From assembly GCA_024691425.1 (NCBI GenBank), contig JAILNQ010000016.1, forward strand, positions 1 to 64,000: 64,000 nt of DNA, written 5' to 3'. Below the pieces are notes generated by a model. That model saw only the letters and a list, made by a program, of their open reading frames with translations, ran no database searches and had not been told where the DNA came from. The DNA comes from Lachnospiraceae bacterium. Lineage in GTDB: Bacteria > Bacillota > Clostridia > Lachnospirales > Lachnospiraceae. The position numbers were made by a program, and so were the translations under genes. This document shows positions 18,024-28,412 of the stretch, in pieces. The stretch's first letter is position 1; every line of letters begins with the position of its first letter.

Positions 18024-20111
18024 TTACTGCATCGCATCCTTTATTGAGAATGACATGCGTCCCATCTTGTCCTTGCCGAGGCACTTGACTGTAACGATAT
18101 CGCCGAGCGTCAGCACATCTTCAACATGGTTGATCCTTTCCTTGGCGATCTTGGAAATGTGGACCATTCCCTCCTTGCCGGGTGCGAACTCGACGAATGC
18201 GCCGAATTCCTTTATCGAAACGACTTTTCCGGTGAAGATCTGGCCTGCTTCGAATTCGGTCGTGATGATCTTTATGAGCTCAACGGCCTTGTCCATTCCG
18301 GCCTGATCCGTTCCGCAGATGCTTACCGCACCGTCGTCCGTGATGTCGATCCTGACACCGCACTGTTCGATTATCGCGTTGATCGTCTTACCACGCTGTC
18401 CTACAACATCACCGATCTTCTCAGGATCGATCTTGATCTGAATGATCTTAGGAGCATACTCATTGACTGTCGGTCTGGGCTCAGCTATCGCGGGCTTCAT
18501 GCAGTTATCCATGATGAAGAGCCTTGCCTCGCGGCATCTTGCGATTGCGCCCTCAACGATAGGCCTTGTAAGTCCGTGGATCTTGATATCCATCTGAATT
18601 GCCGTGATACCGTCCGTTGTACCCGTAACCTTGAAGTCCATATCTCCGAAGAAGTCCTCAAGGCCCTGGATATCCGTAAGGAGAACAAAATCATCATCTG
18701 TATCTCCCGTAACGAGTCCGCATGAGATTCCTGCTACCATCTTCTTGATAGGTACGCCTGCAGCCATCAGTGACATGCAGCTTGCGCATGTGCTGGCCAT
18801 CGACGTGGAACCGTTGCTCTCGAATGTCTCTGATACGCAGCGGATCGCATAAGGGAATTCCTCTTCAGAAGGAAGAACCGGAATAAGTGCTCTTTCTGCA
18901 AGCGCACCATGTCCGATCTCTCGGCGTCCGGGACCTCTTGAAGGCTTTGTCTCTCCTACCGAATATGAAGGGAAGTTGTAATGATGAATGTATCTCTTCG
19001 ATGTCTCGAACGAATCAAGACCGTCTACCTTCTGCATATCGGAAAGCGGAGCAAGTGTCGTGATATCGCATATCTGTGTCTGTCCGCGTGTGAACATTGC
19101 GCTGCCGTGAACTCTCGGGATAAGATCGACTTCAGCCGCAAGAGGACGGATCTGCGTGATCTCACGTCCGTCAGGACGCTTGTGATCTTTAAGAATCATC
19201 TTACGGATCGTCTTCTTCTCATACTGATATATAGCCTCTCCGAGAATCGCGAGCCACTCTTCGTTGTCTGCGAACTTCTCTTCGCACTTAGCGGTGATGT
19301 CTCTGATGTTGCCTTCACGTGTCTGCTTGTCATCCGTGAATACGGCCGTCTCCATCTCATCGGGAGGGCAGATCTCGCGGATAGCCGCGAAAAGCTCCTC
19401 GGGAATCGCGCAGCTCGTGTATTCATGCTTGGGCTTGCCTACTTCGGCAACGATTTTCTCTATGAATGCGATGATCTCCTGGTTGATGCCGTGAGCCATG
19501 TAGATAGCTTCGATCATCTTAGCTTCGGGAATCTCATTTGCGCCTGCCTCGATCATAATGACCTTTTCCTTCGTTGATGCAACGGTAAGGTTAAGATCGC
19601 CGTTCTTCCACTGTTCCTGTGAAGGGTTGACGATGAACTGTCCGTCGATCATGCCGATCTGCGTCGTAGCGCAGGGACCGTCGAAAGGAATGTCCGAAAT
19701 GCTCGTTGCAATTGCTGAGCCGAGCATAGCAACAAGCTCAGGACGGCACTCAGGGTCAACCGAAAGCACAGGGTTGTTGAGAGTACAGTCATTGCGGTAA
19801 TCCTTCGGGAAAAGAGGTCTCATGGGACGGTCGATGACACGTGCCGTAAGAACTGCGTTCTCGCTGGCCTTACCCTCACGCTTGTTGAAGCCGCCCGGAA
19901 TCTTGCCGACAGCATACATCTTTTCCTCGAATTCAACGCTCAGGGGGAAGAAATCAATACCCTCCCTGGGCTTTTCCGAAGCGGTTGCAGTGGAAAGCAC
20001 GATCGTATCGCCGTAGCGCATGAAGGCGGCTCCGTTTGCCTGTTTTGCCACCCTGCCCACGTCAACGGTGAGCGTACGTCCACCAAGTTCCATTGAATAG
20101 CTTTTGTACAT
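18024..20111 (-). CDS. pnp: Polyribonucleotide nucleotidyltransferase
   Basis: MYKSYSMELGGRTLTVDVGRVAKQANGAAFMRYGDT...; KH (IKIDPEKIGDVVGQRGKTINAI) and S1 (GKVVSIKEFGAFVEFAPGKEGMVHISKI) domains; SD GAAGGAG before ATG at 20111. Confidence 0.97.
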   Translation of the reverse strand: MYKSYSMELGGRTLTVDVGRVAKQANGAAFMRYGDTIVLSTATASEKPREGIDFFPLSVEFEEKMYAVGKIPGGFNKREGKASENAVLTARVIDRPMRPLFPKDYRNDCTLNNPVLSVDPECRPELVAMLGSAIATSISDIPFDGPCATTQIGMIDGQFIVNPSQEQWKNGDLNLTVASTKEKVIMIEAGANEIPEAKMIEAIYMAHGINQEIIAFIEKIVAEVGKPKHEYTSCAIPEELFAAIREICPPDEMETAVFTDDKQTREGNIRDITAKCEEKFADNEEWLAILGEAIYQYEKKTIRKMILKDHKRPDGREITQIRPLAAEVDLIPRVHGSAMFTRGQTQICDITTLAPLSDMQKVDGLDSFETSKRYIHHYNFPSYSVGETKPSRGPGRREIGHGALAERALIPVLPSEEEFPYAIRCVSETFESNGSTSMASTCASCMSLMAAGVPIKKMVAGISCGLVTGDTDDDFVLLTDIQGLEDFFGDMDFKVTGTTDGITAIQMDIKIHGLTRPIVEGAIARCREARLFIMDNCMKPAIAEPRPTVNEYAPKIIQIKIDPEKIGDVVGQRGKTINAIIEQCGVRIDITDDGAVSICGTDQAGMDKAVELIKIITTEFEAGQIFTGKVVSIKEFGAFVEFAPGKEGMVHISKIAKERINHVEDVLTLGDIVTVKCLGKDKMGRMSFSIKDAMQ

Positions 20112-20199
20112 TTTTCTCTCCTTCTTCTTCTGACTTCTGCCACAATCTTCCTCAGGCCGCATCTTTCGTGGCTAAAAGCGCAGCCTATAACCATAAAAA

Positions 20200-20233
20200 T
20201 CACACAAAGGGACGGTATTCATACCGTCCCTTT
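20200..20233 (-). terminator. Terminator/attenuator hairpin between rpsO and pnp
   Basis: AAAGGGACGGTAT-gaat-ATACCGTCCCTTT perfect inverted repeat, followed on the minus strand by GTGTGATTTTTA. Confidence 0.6.
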
Positions 20234-20243
20234 ATATGAATAT

Positions 20244-20510
20244 TTATCTCCTGATTCCGAGCTTCTCTATCAGAGTACGATATCTGTTGATATCTTTCTT
20301 CTTCAGATAGTCAAGAAGTCCTCTTCTCTGACCGATCATCTTGTACATGCCTCGTGCACTGTGATGATCCTTGGGATTGGCTTTCAGATGCTCAGTGAGC
20401 TCGGCGATCCTTGCCGTAAGAACTGCCACCTGAACCTCGGGTGAACCCGTATCATTGGGAACCCTTGCAAACTCCTGCATTATCGCAGCTTTCTTCTCTT
20501 TTGAAATCAT
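20244..20510 (-). CDS. rpsO: 30S ribosomal protein S15
   Basis: [80 protein letters not shown] upstream; the ORF-track extension upstream is the leader. Confidence 0.97.
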   Translation of the reverse strand: MISKEKKAAIMQEFARVPNDTGSPEVQVAVLTARIAELTEHLKANPKDHHSARGMYKMIGQRRGLLDYLKKKDINRYRTLIEKLGIRR

Positions 20511-20619
20511 AAAATCCTCCTCTGCGGCTCCTTTCGAGCCCAAAATCTTTAGATCAGCCCCATGTACTGCGGCAGGGCGGTTATCCGCTGCCAAAGCACA
20601 GGTTTTCACAACAAATGCT

Positions 20620-20648
20620 ATTCTACCATAGCATTAAGCGCTTGTAAA
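20620..20648 (-). promoter_or_regulatory. Sigma-A promoter for rpsO(-pnp)
   Basis: Minus strand TTTACA-N17-TAGAAT. Confidence 0.75.
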
Positions 20649-20674
20649 CACATATTTAACGCAATTTTAGGCGT

Positions 20675-21592
20675 TCACTTGTCAAAACGGACGGCATTTT
20701 CCTTATGCCACTTCTGACCTTCGAAAATATCTTCCTTGATCTTTTTGTTGAGGTCGGCCGTCTTATAGAACTTGATCTCTTCCCTCTTCCACTCGAGAAG
20801 CGTGATCGCGACCTCTCCTCTCTGTATGCCGCGGACACCTCCGTATATGTAGGTTTCAAGCGTTCTGTTGTCAAGCCGGACATTCGTCATGGCATCATAG
20901 CTCTCGTCCTCATATATCGCCTTGGAATAATATACCCCTTCAAGAGGCATGACCTTTTCCTCGGGAATGTCGAGAACGTAGTACCATATGTTAGTACCGA
21001 CCGCCACCGGGTCGCGCCTGAACCTTCCCTGAACGAAATACGGACGGAATGAGATATCATTCACCTTCTTGAGCTTTCCTGCCTCAAGTAATTCCTTTAT
21101 ATATGTAGAACTGATCTCCTTCTTACCGTCTTTGATCTTCTTTATGATCTCGACCTCATAATCGTATATGGGACCGAAATCGCGGAGCAGCTGGGCATTT
21201 CCTGCCGCGCCCTGTCCGAAAGTGCAGTCCTCGCCGACAACTACTGCTTTAGCGTTCATCCTGTCGACTATATAGTCCTCTATGAACTGATGGGCCGTTA
21301 TCGATGCGGTCTTCTCATAGAACGGAAATTCAATATAGTAGTCAACATCGAGCTCGGAAAAGACTTTGCGCTTCTCCGCATTCGTATAAAGGACTCCTTT
21401 ATCGCTCCCGAAGCCGAGACTTGCAGGAGGGATGTCAAAAGTGAGTATGCAGAGCTTGTATCCGCGCCTGATGTAGTCTCTCATCCTCTTGACTATATAT
21501 GTATGTCCCTTATGAACACCGTCGAACTTTCCTATAGATACGACGGTATTCTCGGGGATCGCGAATTCAGTTGTTCCTGATATGATCTTCAT
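20675..21592 (-). CDS. ribF: Bifunctional riboflavin kinase/FAD synthetase
   Basis: VSIGKFDGVHKGHTYIVKRM; AKAVVVGEDCTFGQGAAGN; STYIKELLEAGKLKKV. Confidence 0.9.
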   Translation of the reverse strand: MKIISGTTEFAIPENTVVSIGKFDGVHKGHTYIVKRMRDYIRRGYKLCILTFDIPPASLGFGSDKGVLYTNAEKRKVFSELDVDYYIEFPFYEKTASITAHQFIEDYIVDRMNAKAVVVGEDCTFGQGAAGNAQLLRDFGPIYDYEVEIIKKIKDGKKEISSTYIKELLEAGKLKKVNDISFRPYFVQGRFRRDPVAVGTNIWYYVLDIPEEKVMPLEGVYYSKAIYEDESYDAMTNVRLDNRTLETYIYGGVRGIQRGEVAITLLEWKREEIKFYKTADLNKKIKEDIFEGQKWHKENAVRFDK

Positions 21593-21607
21593 TCAGCTGT
21601 TCCTTTG

Positions 21608-22528
21608 TCAGTTTAAGAACATTTTATATGGTTTCAGCAGATCTTCGGCTTTCTTGTACTCATATATGCCTGCAAATCTGCCGTCACAGTCATACATCCG
21701 ATATCTGTTCCCGTCCTTTTGCACATCCCGGAGGGATTCAGGTTCCGGATCATCATCAGATGCTTTATATCTGATCACGTTTCCGTTTCTTAAAAGTTTT
21801 GAAAGTTCCGGGTTGAGACGGATAGCCGGAAGCGCCGAAAAAAAGGATTCAAGGCTTATGATAACGTCTGATATTCTTCCTTCTTCCATGGCGCGCTCGA
21901 TCTCTGAAAGCTTATGTGCTCCGCTTATTTCGTACTCACCTGACCGGGTCCTCGTAAGTTTTTCCATGGCGGCGCCGCAGCCGAGCTTCTTTCCGATATC
22001 ATCGATGAGCGACCTGATATACGTCCCTTTTCCGCATGAGATCTTCATCGTCACATGCGGGCTTTCAAGCTCTGTTATGTCTATCTGGTATATTTTTACC
22101 GGAACGCTCTTGCGTTCTACGACCTTTCCGCTCCTGGCCAGGTCATACAGTTTCTTTCCGTCCACCTTTTTTGCGGAATACATCGGCGGGACCTGATCGT
22201 AGCCGCCTTCGAATGATTTTACAGCGACTATTATTTCCTCGTTGGTTGACATAACTTCACGTTCTTCCTGGAGAACTCCGGTTACATCGAGCGTATCATA
22301 CGTCTTTCCGAGGATCATGACGGCTTCGTATTCCTTGTCATGATCAGCGAGCATCTCACAGAGTTTGGTCGCGTTGCCGACACATACCGGCAGGACGCCT
22401 TCGGCCATCGGATCGAGAGTTCCCGCATGTCCTATCTTCTTCGTCTTCAGTATGCCGCGAAGGCACGCCACAACGTCATGGCTCGTATATCCGCTTTCCT
22501 TGTAGATGTTTATGATTCCGTCCATCAC
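21608..22528 (-). CDS. truB: tRNA pseudouridine(55) synthase
   Basis: GIINIYKESGYTSHDVVACLRGILKTKKIGHAGTLDPMAEGVLPVCVGNATKL. Confidence 0.96.
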   Translation of the reverse strand: MMDGIINIYKESGYTSHDVVACLRGILKTKKIGHAGTLDPMAEGVLPVCVGNATKLCEMLADHDKEYEAVMILGKTYDTLDVTGVLQEEREVMSTNEEIIVAVKSFEGGYDQVPPMYSAKKVDGKKLYDLARSGKVVERKSVPVKIYQIDITELESPHVTMKISCGKGTYIRSLIDDIGKKLGCGAAMEKLTRTRSGEYEISGAHKLSEIERAMEEGRISDVIISLESFFSALPAIRLNPELSKLLRNGNVIRYKASDDDPEPESLRDVQKDGNRYRMYDCDGRFAGIYEYKKAEDLLKPYKMFLN

Positions 22529-23475
22529 TGCATCTGCTTCTCGATCTCACGCGACAGGGCATTGATCACGTCATAATACGTTCCGTTCATTTCGACGCCT
22601 GCTGCCCTCTCGTGGCCTCCGCCTCCGAACATTATGGCTACGGTCGCGACATTGACCTTTCCGCCCGAGCGCATGCTGACTTTGTAGCGCTGCGTGCCGA
22701 GTTCATACATGAAGATCGCGACTTCAACGCCTCTTGTGTTCTTGAGCTGATTGACTATGCCGTCGAGATGCTTCGGCAGAACGTTATAGAACTCCATCAT
22801 CTTCCTGTCGACCATGCTCACTATGCATTTTCCGTCCATGAACAGGATGCTCTCAAGCAGCGCACGCCCCATGATCTGGTTCTGAACGTAGGTTTTCTCA
22901 TAGAAAGTCTCCGAAATGATCTTCGGACCGTCAAATCCGTATTCCACGAGCTCCCCGACTATGTTGAAGCTGTGCCTGCTCATGTTCGAATACTGGAACA
23001 CGCCCGAATCATGAACTATCCCGGAGAAAAGACACTCTGCGACCGCTATGTTCATATGTTCCTTTTCGAACGTGTCGAAGAGAACCTCGCAGGTGCTGCA
23101 CGCTTCCGGCCTTATCTCGTTGACATCCGCAAAGCCGGGGTTGGTCTCATGGTGGTCGACGCATATGGTCTTGTCGGCGTTCTCGAAAAAGTACATCGAC
23201 TCACCGAGCCTGTCGAGCGAGCTCACATCGAGCGCAATGAACAAATCGTACTTCTCCTTCGGCGAATATGTGAGGTTCATCTCATCATACCCCTCTAGAT
23301 AGGAGAAGATCGTGGGCGGGTTGCTCTCCGTGAACACAGTGACTTTCATATCGGGCCTTGCGTTCTTTAAATAGGCCCGCACTGCGAGTGTGGAGCTTAT
23401 GCAGTCCCCGTCGGGCCTTATATGGCCGGCTATGGCGACACTTTTCGCGTTTCCTATTTCCTTAAGAAGGTCCAT
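22525..23475 (-). CDS. nrnA: DHH/DHHA1 phosphoesterase, nanoRNase/pAp phosphatase
   Basis: VAIAGHIRPDGDCISSTLAV, VDHHETNPGFADVN, VHDSGVFQYSN, FGGGGHERAAG. Confidence 0.93.
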   Translation of the reverse strand: MDLLKEIGNAKSVAIAGHIRPDGDCISSTLAVRAYLKNARPDMKVTVFTESNPPTIFSYLEGYDEMNLTYSPKEKYDLFIALDVSSLDRLGESMYFFENADKTICVDHHETNPGFADVNEIRPEACSTCEVLFDTFEKEHMNIAVAECLFSGIVHDSGVFQYSNMSRHSFNIVGELVEYGFDGPKIISETFYEKTYVQNQIMGRALLESILFMDGKCIVSMVDRKMMEFYNVLPKHLDGIVNQLKNTRGVEVAIFMYELGTQRYKVSMRSGGKVNVATVAIMFGGGGHERAAGVEMNGTYYDVINALSREIEKQMQ

Positions 23476-23486
23476 TCATTTTCCTC

Positions 23487-23879
23487 TTACTGATCGTCAG
23501 GGTTTTCATCCATTTCCCTTGCATGGATAGGGGCCATGACCTCATCGATCTTTGCCGACATGGCCATTCCGTATTCCGTCGAGGTATCGGATATGAACGT
23601 AAGCTCAGGCGTGTTGCGCAGGTTGAGCGTCGTGGCTAGGTGATGCCTGATGAACCCCTCTGCGCGCCTTAAGCCTTCCATCGTTTCATTTCTTACCGTC
23701 TCGTCACCGAGAACGCTGATATAAACCTTGCACGTCTTTAAGTCCGGTGCGACCTCAACGTCGGTAACGCATGTCATCGGCGCAATGCGCGGATCTTTTA
23801 TGCCTCCGCGGATGAGGTTCGCGAGCTCCTTCTGGACCTCTGCGTTTATCCTGGTATTCTTGATACTGTTCTTTCTCAT
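23487..23879 (-). CDS. rbfA: Ribosome-binding factor A
   Basis: [49 protein letters not shown]. Confidence 0.95.
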   Translation of the reverse strand: MRKNSIKNTRINAEVQKELANLIRGGIKDPRIAPMTCVTDVEVAPDLKTCKVYISVLGDETVRNETMEGLRRAEGFIRHHLATTLNLRNTPELTFISDTSTEYGMAMSAKIDEVMAPIHAREMDENPDDQ

Positions 23880-26728
23880 TTTCTCGGTACCTCAACCATT
23901 ACATATCCTTCAACGACGTCAAGCTCCGCAAAATCACCGAAATCCTCGAACACGAGTCCGCACTCGAACCCGGCTTTGACTTCCTTGACATCATCCTTGA
24001 ACCTCTTAAGAGACGCGAGCTTTCCTTCGTAGATCTGCTCGCCTTCCCTGTGTATACGGATCAGGCAACCTCTCTGCATTACGCCGTCGAGCATATATGC
24101 ACCCGCGATGTTTCCTATGCCGCTCGCCTTGAATATCTGACGTATCTCCGCATGTCCGATGACTTTCTCCTCGAAGATCGGATCGAGCATTCCCTTCATG
24201 GCATCCTCGACATCCTCGATAGCCTTGTAGATGACATCATAGAGCCTTACATCGACGCCTTCTGTCTCGGCAGTTGCCTTGGCAGTCGCATCAGGACGTA
24301 CATTGAATCCGATTATGATCGCGTTGCTCGCGCTCGCAAGGATGACATCCGACTCATTGATCGCGCCTACGCCGCTGTGAATGACTTTCACGACGACTTC
24401 CTCATTAGACAGCTTGAGAAGCGATTCCTTGACCGCCTCGACAGAACCCTGTACATCCGCCTTGATGATGAGGTTGAGTTCCTTGAGGTTGCCCTCCTGG
24501 ATCTTGGAGAACAGTCCTTCAAGCGACATCTTCGTTTTCATCTTCGTATCGTCGAGAAGTTTTACCTTGTTCTGTGCTATGAAAGTCTCCGCGAAGTTCT
24601 TCGCTTCCTTATCGGAATCAAGAGATACGAATACTTCTCCGGCTCCCGGAACATCATTGAGTCCGAGTATCTCAACGGGCGTGGAAGGTCCTGCTTCCTT
24701 GACGCGGCGTCCGCTGTCGTCGATCATCGCCCTGACTTTACCGTGGGATGCGCCTGCTGCGATGAAATCACCGACTTTGAGGGTACCCTTCTGAACGAGA
24801 ACCGTAGCAACGGGACCGCGGCCCTTATCGAGCTGTGCCTCGATGACCATACCTCTCGCTCTTCTGTTGGCATTCGCCTTGAGCTCAAGAATATCGCTCG
24901 TGAGCAGTATCATCTCGAGCAGTTCCTTGATACCTTCACCGGTCTTTGCCGATACGGGTGCGAATACAGTGCTTCCGCCCCAGTCCTCGGGAACGAGCTC
25001 ATACTCGGAAAGCTCCTGCTTAACCCTGTCTATGTTCGCTGAAGGCTTATCTATCTTGTTCACGGCAACAATGATCTCTATGCCTGCTGCCTTCGCATGG
25101 TTTATAGCTTCTATCGTCTGAGGCATTACGCCGTCATCCGCCGCAACAACAAGTATTGCGATATCCGTGGCGTTTGCTCCGCGCATACGCATAGCCGTGA
25201 AGGCTTCATGTCCGGGCGTATCGAGGAACGTGATGTTCCTGCCGTTGACATTGACGACATATGCACCGATCGCCTGCGTGATTCCGCCGGCCTCGCCCTC
25301 GATGACTTTCGTGTTACGGATAGCATCAAGCAGCGATGTTTTACCATGGTCAACGTGACCCATTACGCATATAACAGGCGGACGGCTTGTCATTGTTGCA
25401 GGATCTTCCTCTTCTTCCTTGAGGAGTTCTTCTATGACATCGACTACGACTTCCTTCTCGCAGAGGATCTCATACTCGACCGCGATCTCCTCAGCCTCTT
25501 CATAAGATATCTCTTCGTTGACGGTAACAACCTTGCCCTGAAGGAACAGCTTCTTGATTATCTGCGAAGACTGGATCTTCATCTTGTCCGCAAGTTCCTT
25601 GATCGTGACTGTCTCAGGAAGAGTGATGACTTTGATCTTCTCCTCTTCAGGCTCGGCCTTCTTCTCAGCAGGACGTACAGGCATCTTAGTGCCTTTTCCT
25701 TTAACCTGCTTTCCGCCCTTGAAACCGTCCTCGTTCTCGTAGATCCGATCCTTCTTGTTCTTATCCTTGGAAGTGTTGCCCTTTCTGTCGCTGCTTCCCT
25801 TGCGCGCGTCCTTCTGGGGATCGCTCGAGGATGCGTTGAAGCTTCTTCCCTGGTTGATTACGATTCCGCCGCGTCTTTCAGGTCTTGCAGGCCGCTCTCC
25901 GCTTCCTGCGGCTCCTGATCCTTTTTCTGCAGTCTGCGGTCTTGCCGGGGTCTGTGGCTGTTTCGGTAATCCAGCACTTCCAGGAGCACTGCCATTGCTA
26001 CCGCTGTTGCTCCCAGCAGGACTGATATCAGTTTTATTAACTTCTGTATTTTCCTTTTTAGGCGTAACGCCTGTTCTACGTAACCGATCTCGATCGCCTC
26101 CCTGACTGTTCTCTGCTTGTCTTGCCGCTCTTTCCGCGGTAGTAGGTACTGTAGGTCTTATGATTCCTCCGGGACGCTGTCCGGGTCTCGTCTGGGGAGT
26201 TCCCCTTCCGGGTCCCGCAGGTCTTCCCGCGCCCTGAGCATTTCTCTGCGAGGATACGACTATTATCGGTTTCTTCTTCTTGATGGGCGCTTCTCCTGCC
26301 GGTCTTGCTGCCCCGTCGGGCCTCGGCCTCATAGGCGGTCTTGCGGGTGATGCAGCCGATGCAGCCGCGCTTTTTGCGGGTGCCTTCTCTGCTGCCGGTT
26401 TTTCTGCAGCCGCGTTTTCTGCGGGTGCTGCAGGCGCCTTTTTTACAGGTGCCTTTTCTGCATTTTCTGCGGGTGATGCAGCCGCGTTTTCTGCGGGTGA
26501 TGCAGCCGCGTTTTCTGCGGGTGCTGCGGGTGCGGCCTTCTTTTCAGGCTTCGCTTCAGCTGAGGGCGCGCCTTTTGAAAGCTTCTTTCTGACTGCTTCA
26601 GCCTGATCGTCCTCAAGTCCTGATGAAGCGGTCTTTCCTTCTATGCCGATATCTGCAAGAGCAGATATGACATCACTGCTTTTTATGTCAAATTCCTTTG
26701 CGATTTCGTGTACTTTTACTTTTGCCAT
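23876..26728 (-). CDS. infB: Translation initiation factor IF-2
   Basis: [42 protein letters not shown] ... [16 protein letters not shown]; long low-complexity N-terminus. Confidence 0.98.
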   Translation of the reverse strand: MAKVKVHEIAKEFDIKSSDVISALADIGIEGKTASSGLEDDQAEAVRKKLSKGAPSAEAKPEKKAAPAAPAENAAASPAENAAASPAENAEKAPVKKAPAAPAENAAAEKPAAEKAPAKSAAASAASPARPPMRPRPDGAARPAGEAPIKKKKPIIVVSSQRNAQGAGRPAGPGRGTPQTRPGQRPGGIIRPTVPTTAERAARQAENSQGGDRDRLRRTGVTPKKENTEVNKTDISPAGSNSGSNGSAPGSAGLPKQPQTPARPQTAEKGSGAAGSGERPARPERRGGIVINQGRSFNASSSDPQKDARKGSSDRKGNTSKDKNKKDRIYENEDGFKGGKQVKGKGTKMPVRPAEKKAEPEEEKIKVITLPETVTIKELADKMKIQSSQIIKKLFLQGKVVTVNEEISYEEAEEIAVEYEILCEKEVVVDVIEELLKEEEEDPATMTSRPPVICVMGHVDHGKTSLLDAIRNTKVIEGEAGGITQAIGAYVVNVNGRNITFLDTPGHEAFTAMRMRGANATDIAILVVAADDGVMPQTIEAINHAKAAGIEIIVAVNKIDKPSANIDRVKQELSEYELVPEDWGGSTVFAPVSAKTGEGIKELLEMILLTSDILELKANANRRARGMVIEAQLDKGRGPVATVLVQKGTLKVGDFIAAGASHGKVRAMIDDSGRRVKEAGPSTPVEILGLNDVPGAGEVFVSLDSDKEAKNFAETFIAQNKVKLLDDTKMKTKMSLEGLFSKIQEGNLKELNLIIKADVQGSVEAVKESLLKLSNEEVVVKVIHSGVGAINESDVILASASNAIIIGFNVRPDATAKATAETEGVDVRLYDVIYKAIEDVEDAMKGMLDPIFEEKVIGHAEIRQIFKASGIGNIAGAYMLDGVMQRGCLIRIHREGEQIYEGKLASLKRFKDDVKEVKAGFECGLVFEDFGDFAELDVVEGYVMVEVPRK
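26340..26560. repeat. In-frame tandem repeat in the infB N-terminal region (24-bp unit)
   Basis: ttttctgcgggtgatgcagccgcg repeated from 26463 with degenerate copies either side; encodes AENAAASP repeats. Confidence 0.85.
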
Positions 26729-27048
26729 ATATCACTACCTCCGTTTGGTGCCGTTTTACTCTGAATCTGCGTGGCAAGTCCTGCATCCACTATGCTGAGC
26801 GACGCGCGGAACTCCTTGCCTATCGCATGTCCGATCGTCTCCTTGTCCGAATACTCAAGGTACGGAACATTGTGAAAACCGCACATGCTGCTGAACTTTT
26901 TCCTTGTATTCTCGGAAGCGTCTTTGGCAACGATGCAGAGATGGGATTTCCCCTCCTTGATCGTGGTCTCGGTAAGAAATTCACCGCTCTTGACGAATCC
27001 GGCCTTCTGGGCAAGTCCCAGAAGCTGCAATACTGGATCAGGTCTCAT
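26716..27048 (-). CDS. L7Ae/L30e family ribosomal-like protein (YlxQ-like)
   Basis: [46 protein letters not shown]; between nusA and infB. Confidence 0.88.
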   Translation of the reverse strand: MRPDPVLQLLGLAQKAGFVKSGEFLTETTIKEGKSHLCIVAKDASENTRKKFSSMCGFHNVPYLEYSDKETIGHAIGKEFRASLSIVDAGLATQIQSKTAPNGGSDIWQK

Positions 27049-27051
27049 TGT

Positions 27052-28338
27052 TTACTGCTCCTTACCTTCTGCAGATTCTTCAGCCTCCCCGGCAGCTTCT
27101 GCGGGTTCTTCTTCGGCATATTCCTCTTCAGCGTATTCGCCTTCAGCATACTCACCCTCGGCGTATTCGCCTTCGGCGTACTCACCTTCTTCGTAGTAGC
27201 CGTCCTCGTACTCGCCGTCTTCGTATCCCTCATCCTCATCATAGTAATCCTCGAGACGGAAGCCCGGAGTATCCTTGGCCTGAGTCTCTGACTTGATGTC
27301 GATCTTGAATCCTGTGAGCTTTGCCGCAAGCCTTGCGTTCTGGCCTTCCTTACCTATGGCAAGTGAAAGCTGATCATCGGGAACGACGACCTTGGCCGAT
27401 TTTTCATCGCTGTCGGCGATGACGAATACGACCTTCGCGGGTGAAAGCGCATTCTCTATAAGAATACCGGGGTTGTCATCCCAGCAGATGATATCTATCT
27501 TCTCGCCGCGGAGCTCATCGACAACGGCATTTACCCTTGTTCCGTTCATTCCTACGCAGGCGCCGACAGGATCGACATCCGGATTGTTAGACCAGACTGC
27601 CATCTTCGTACGGCTTCCTGCCTCACGGGCTATCGACTTGATTTCAACGCTTCCGTCCCTGATCTCTGAAACCTCGGCCTCGAACAGGCACTTTACAAGG
27701 TACGGATGCGTACGTGAAACGGAAATCCTCGGTCCGCGTGTGTTGTCCTTGACTTCTACGACATAAACCTTGACGCGGTCATTGATCCTGAGCGTCTCCC
27801 TCGGTATCTGCTCTGACTCGGGCAGGAATGCATCTGCCTTTCCGAGATCTATGCAAACGTTCCTTCCGACATATCTCTGAACAACGCCGGTAACAACGCT
27901 TCTTTCCTTATCCTTGAACGTCTTGACGACAACCGAACGCTCCTCTTCACGGATCTTCTGAAGAATGACGTTTTTCGCATTAGTCGTAGCGATACGTCCG
28001 AAATCCTTGCTCTCTATCTCAACGTCAACAACATCGCCGACCTTGACGCCGGGCTGAATCTTCTTTGCTTCTTCCTTAGCGATCTCAGCGACATTGTCCT
28101 CAGGCTTCATGACAACGGTCTTCTGTGCGAAAACCTTGAACTTGCCGGTCTCCCTGTCTATCTCGACGCGCATGTTGTCGGATCTTCCGAAATGCTGCTT
28201 GCACGCCGTGAGAAGTGAGGTCTCGATTGCTTCGAACATCGTCTCCTTGCTGATGTCCTTCTCCTTCTCCAGTATCTCAAGAGCCAGTAAGAGCTCTTTT
28301 CCGCTGTCTTCCTTCTGCTGAACTTCCTTCTTTGCCAT
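27052..28338 (-). CDS. nusA: Transcription termination/antitermination protein NusA
   Basis: LLLALEILEKEKDISKETMFEAIETSLLTACKQHFG; S1/KH: GNNPD-like WSNNPDVDPVGACVGMNGTRVNAVVDELRGEKIDI; LAIGKEGQNARLAAKLTGFKIDI. Confidence 0.97.
   Translation of the reverse strand: MAKKEVQQKEDSGKELLLALEILEKEKDISKETMFEAIETSLLTACKQHFGRSDNMRVEIDRETGKFKVFAQKTVVMKPEDNVAEIAKEEAKKIQPGVKVGDVVDVEIESKDFGRIATTNAKNVILQKIREEERSVVVKTFKDKERSVVTGVVQRYVGRNVCIDLGKADAFLPESEQIPRETLRINDRVKVYVVEVKDNTRGPRISVSRTHPYLVKCLFEAEVSEIRDGSVEIKSIAREAGSRTKMAVWSNNPDVDPVGACVGMNGTRVNAVVDELRGEKIDIICWDDNPGILIENALSPAKVVFVIADSDEKSAKVVVPDDQLSLAIGKEGQNARLAAKLTGFKIDIKSETQAKDTPGFRLEDYYDEDEGYEDGEYEDGYYEEGEYAEGEYAEGEYAEGEYAEEEYAEEEPAEAAGEAEESAEGKEQ
27100..27245. 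repeat. Tandem repeat (15-bp periodicity) encoding the acidic NusA C-terminal tail
   Basis: gcgtattcgccttca/gcatactcaccctcg/gcgtattcgccttcg/gcgtactcaccttct; encodes (EGEYA)n. Confidence 0.85.
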
Positions 28339-28412
28339 TTTTATTCTCCTTTATATTTGATCTGAGAGAAACGGTCTGTCCGCTCTCAATTAAATAACAC
28401 TGTTATCTATCA

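Noticed and set aside
20511-20609. N-terminal extension of RpsO in the ORF track
   Set aside because: MISKEKK at 20510 has a perfect SD (GGAGG); the extension is the untranslated leader.
24050-25918. Long plus-strand ORFs (330 and 273 aa)
   Set aside because: Shadow frames opposite infB; composition follows the codon usage of the minus-strand gene.
26341-26606. Repetitive plus-strand ORFs resembling a repeat protein
   Set aside because: Antisense of the infB tandem repeat.
26340-27245. Possible CRISPR-like repeat arrays
   Set aside because: Repeats are in-frame, contiguous, without unique spacers, and lie inside infB and nusA.
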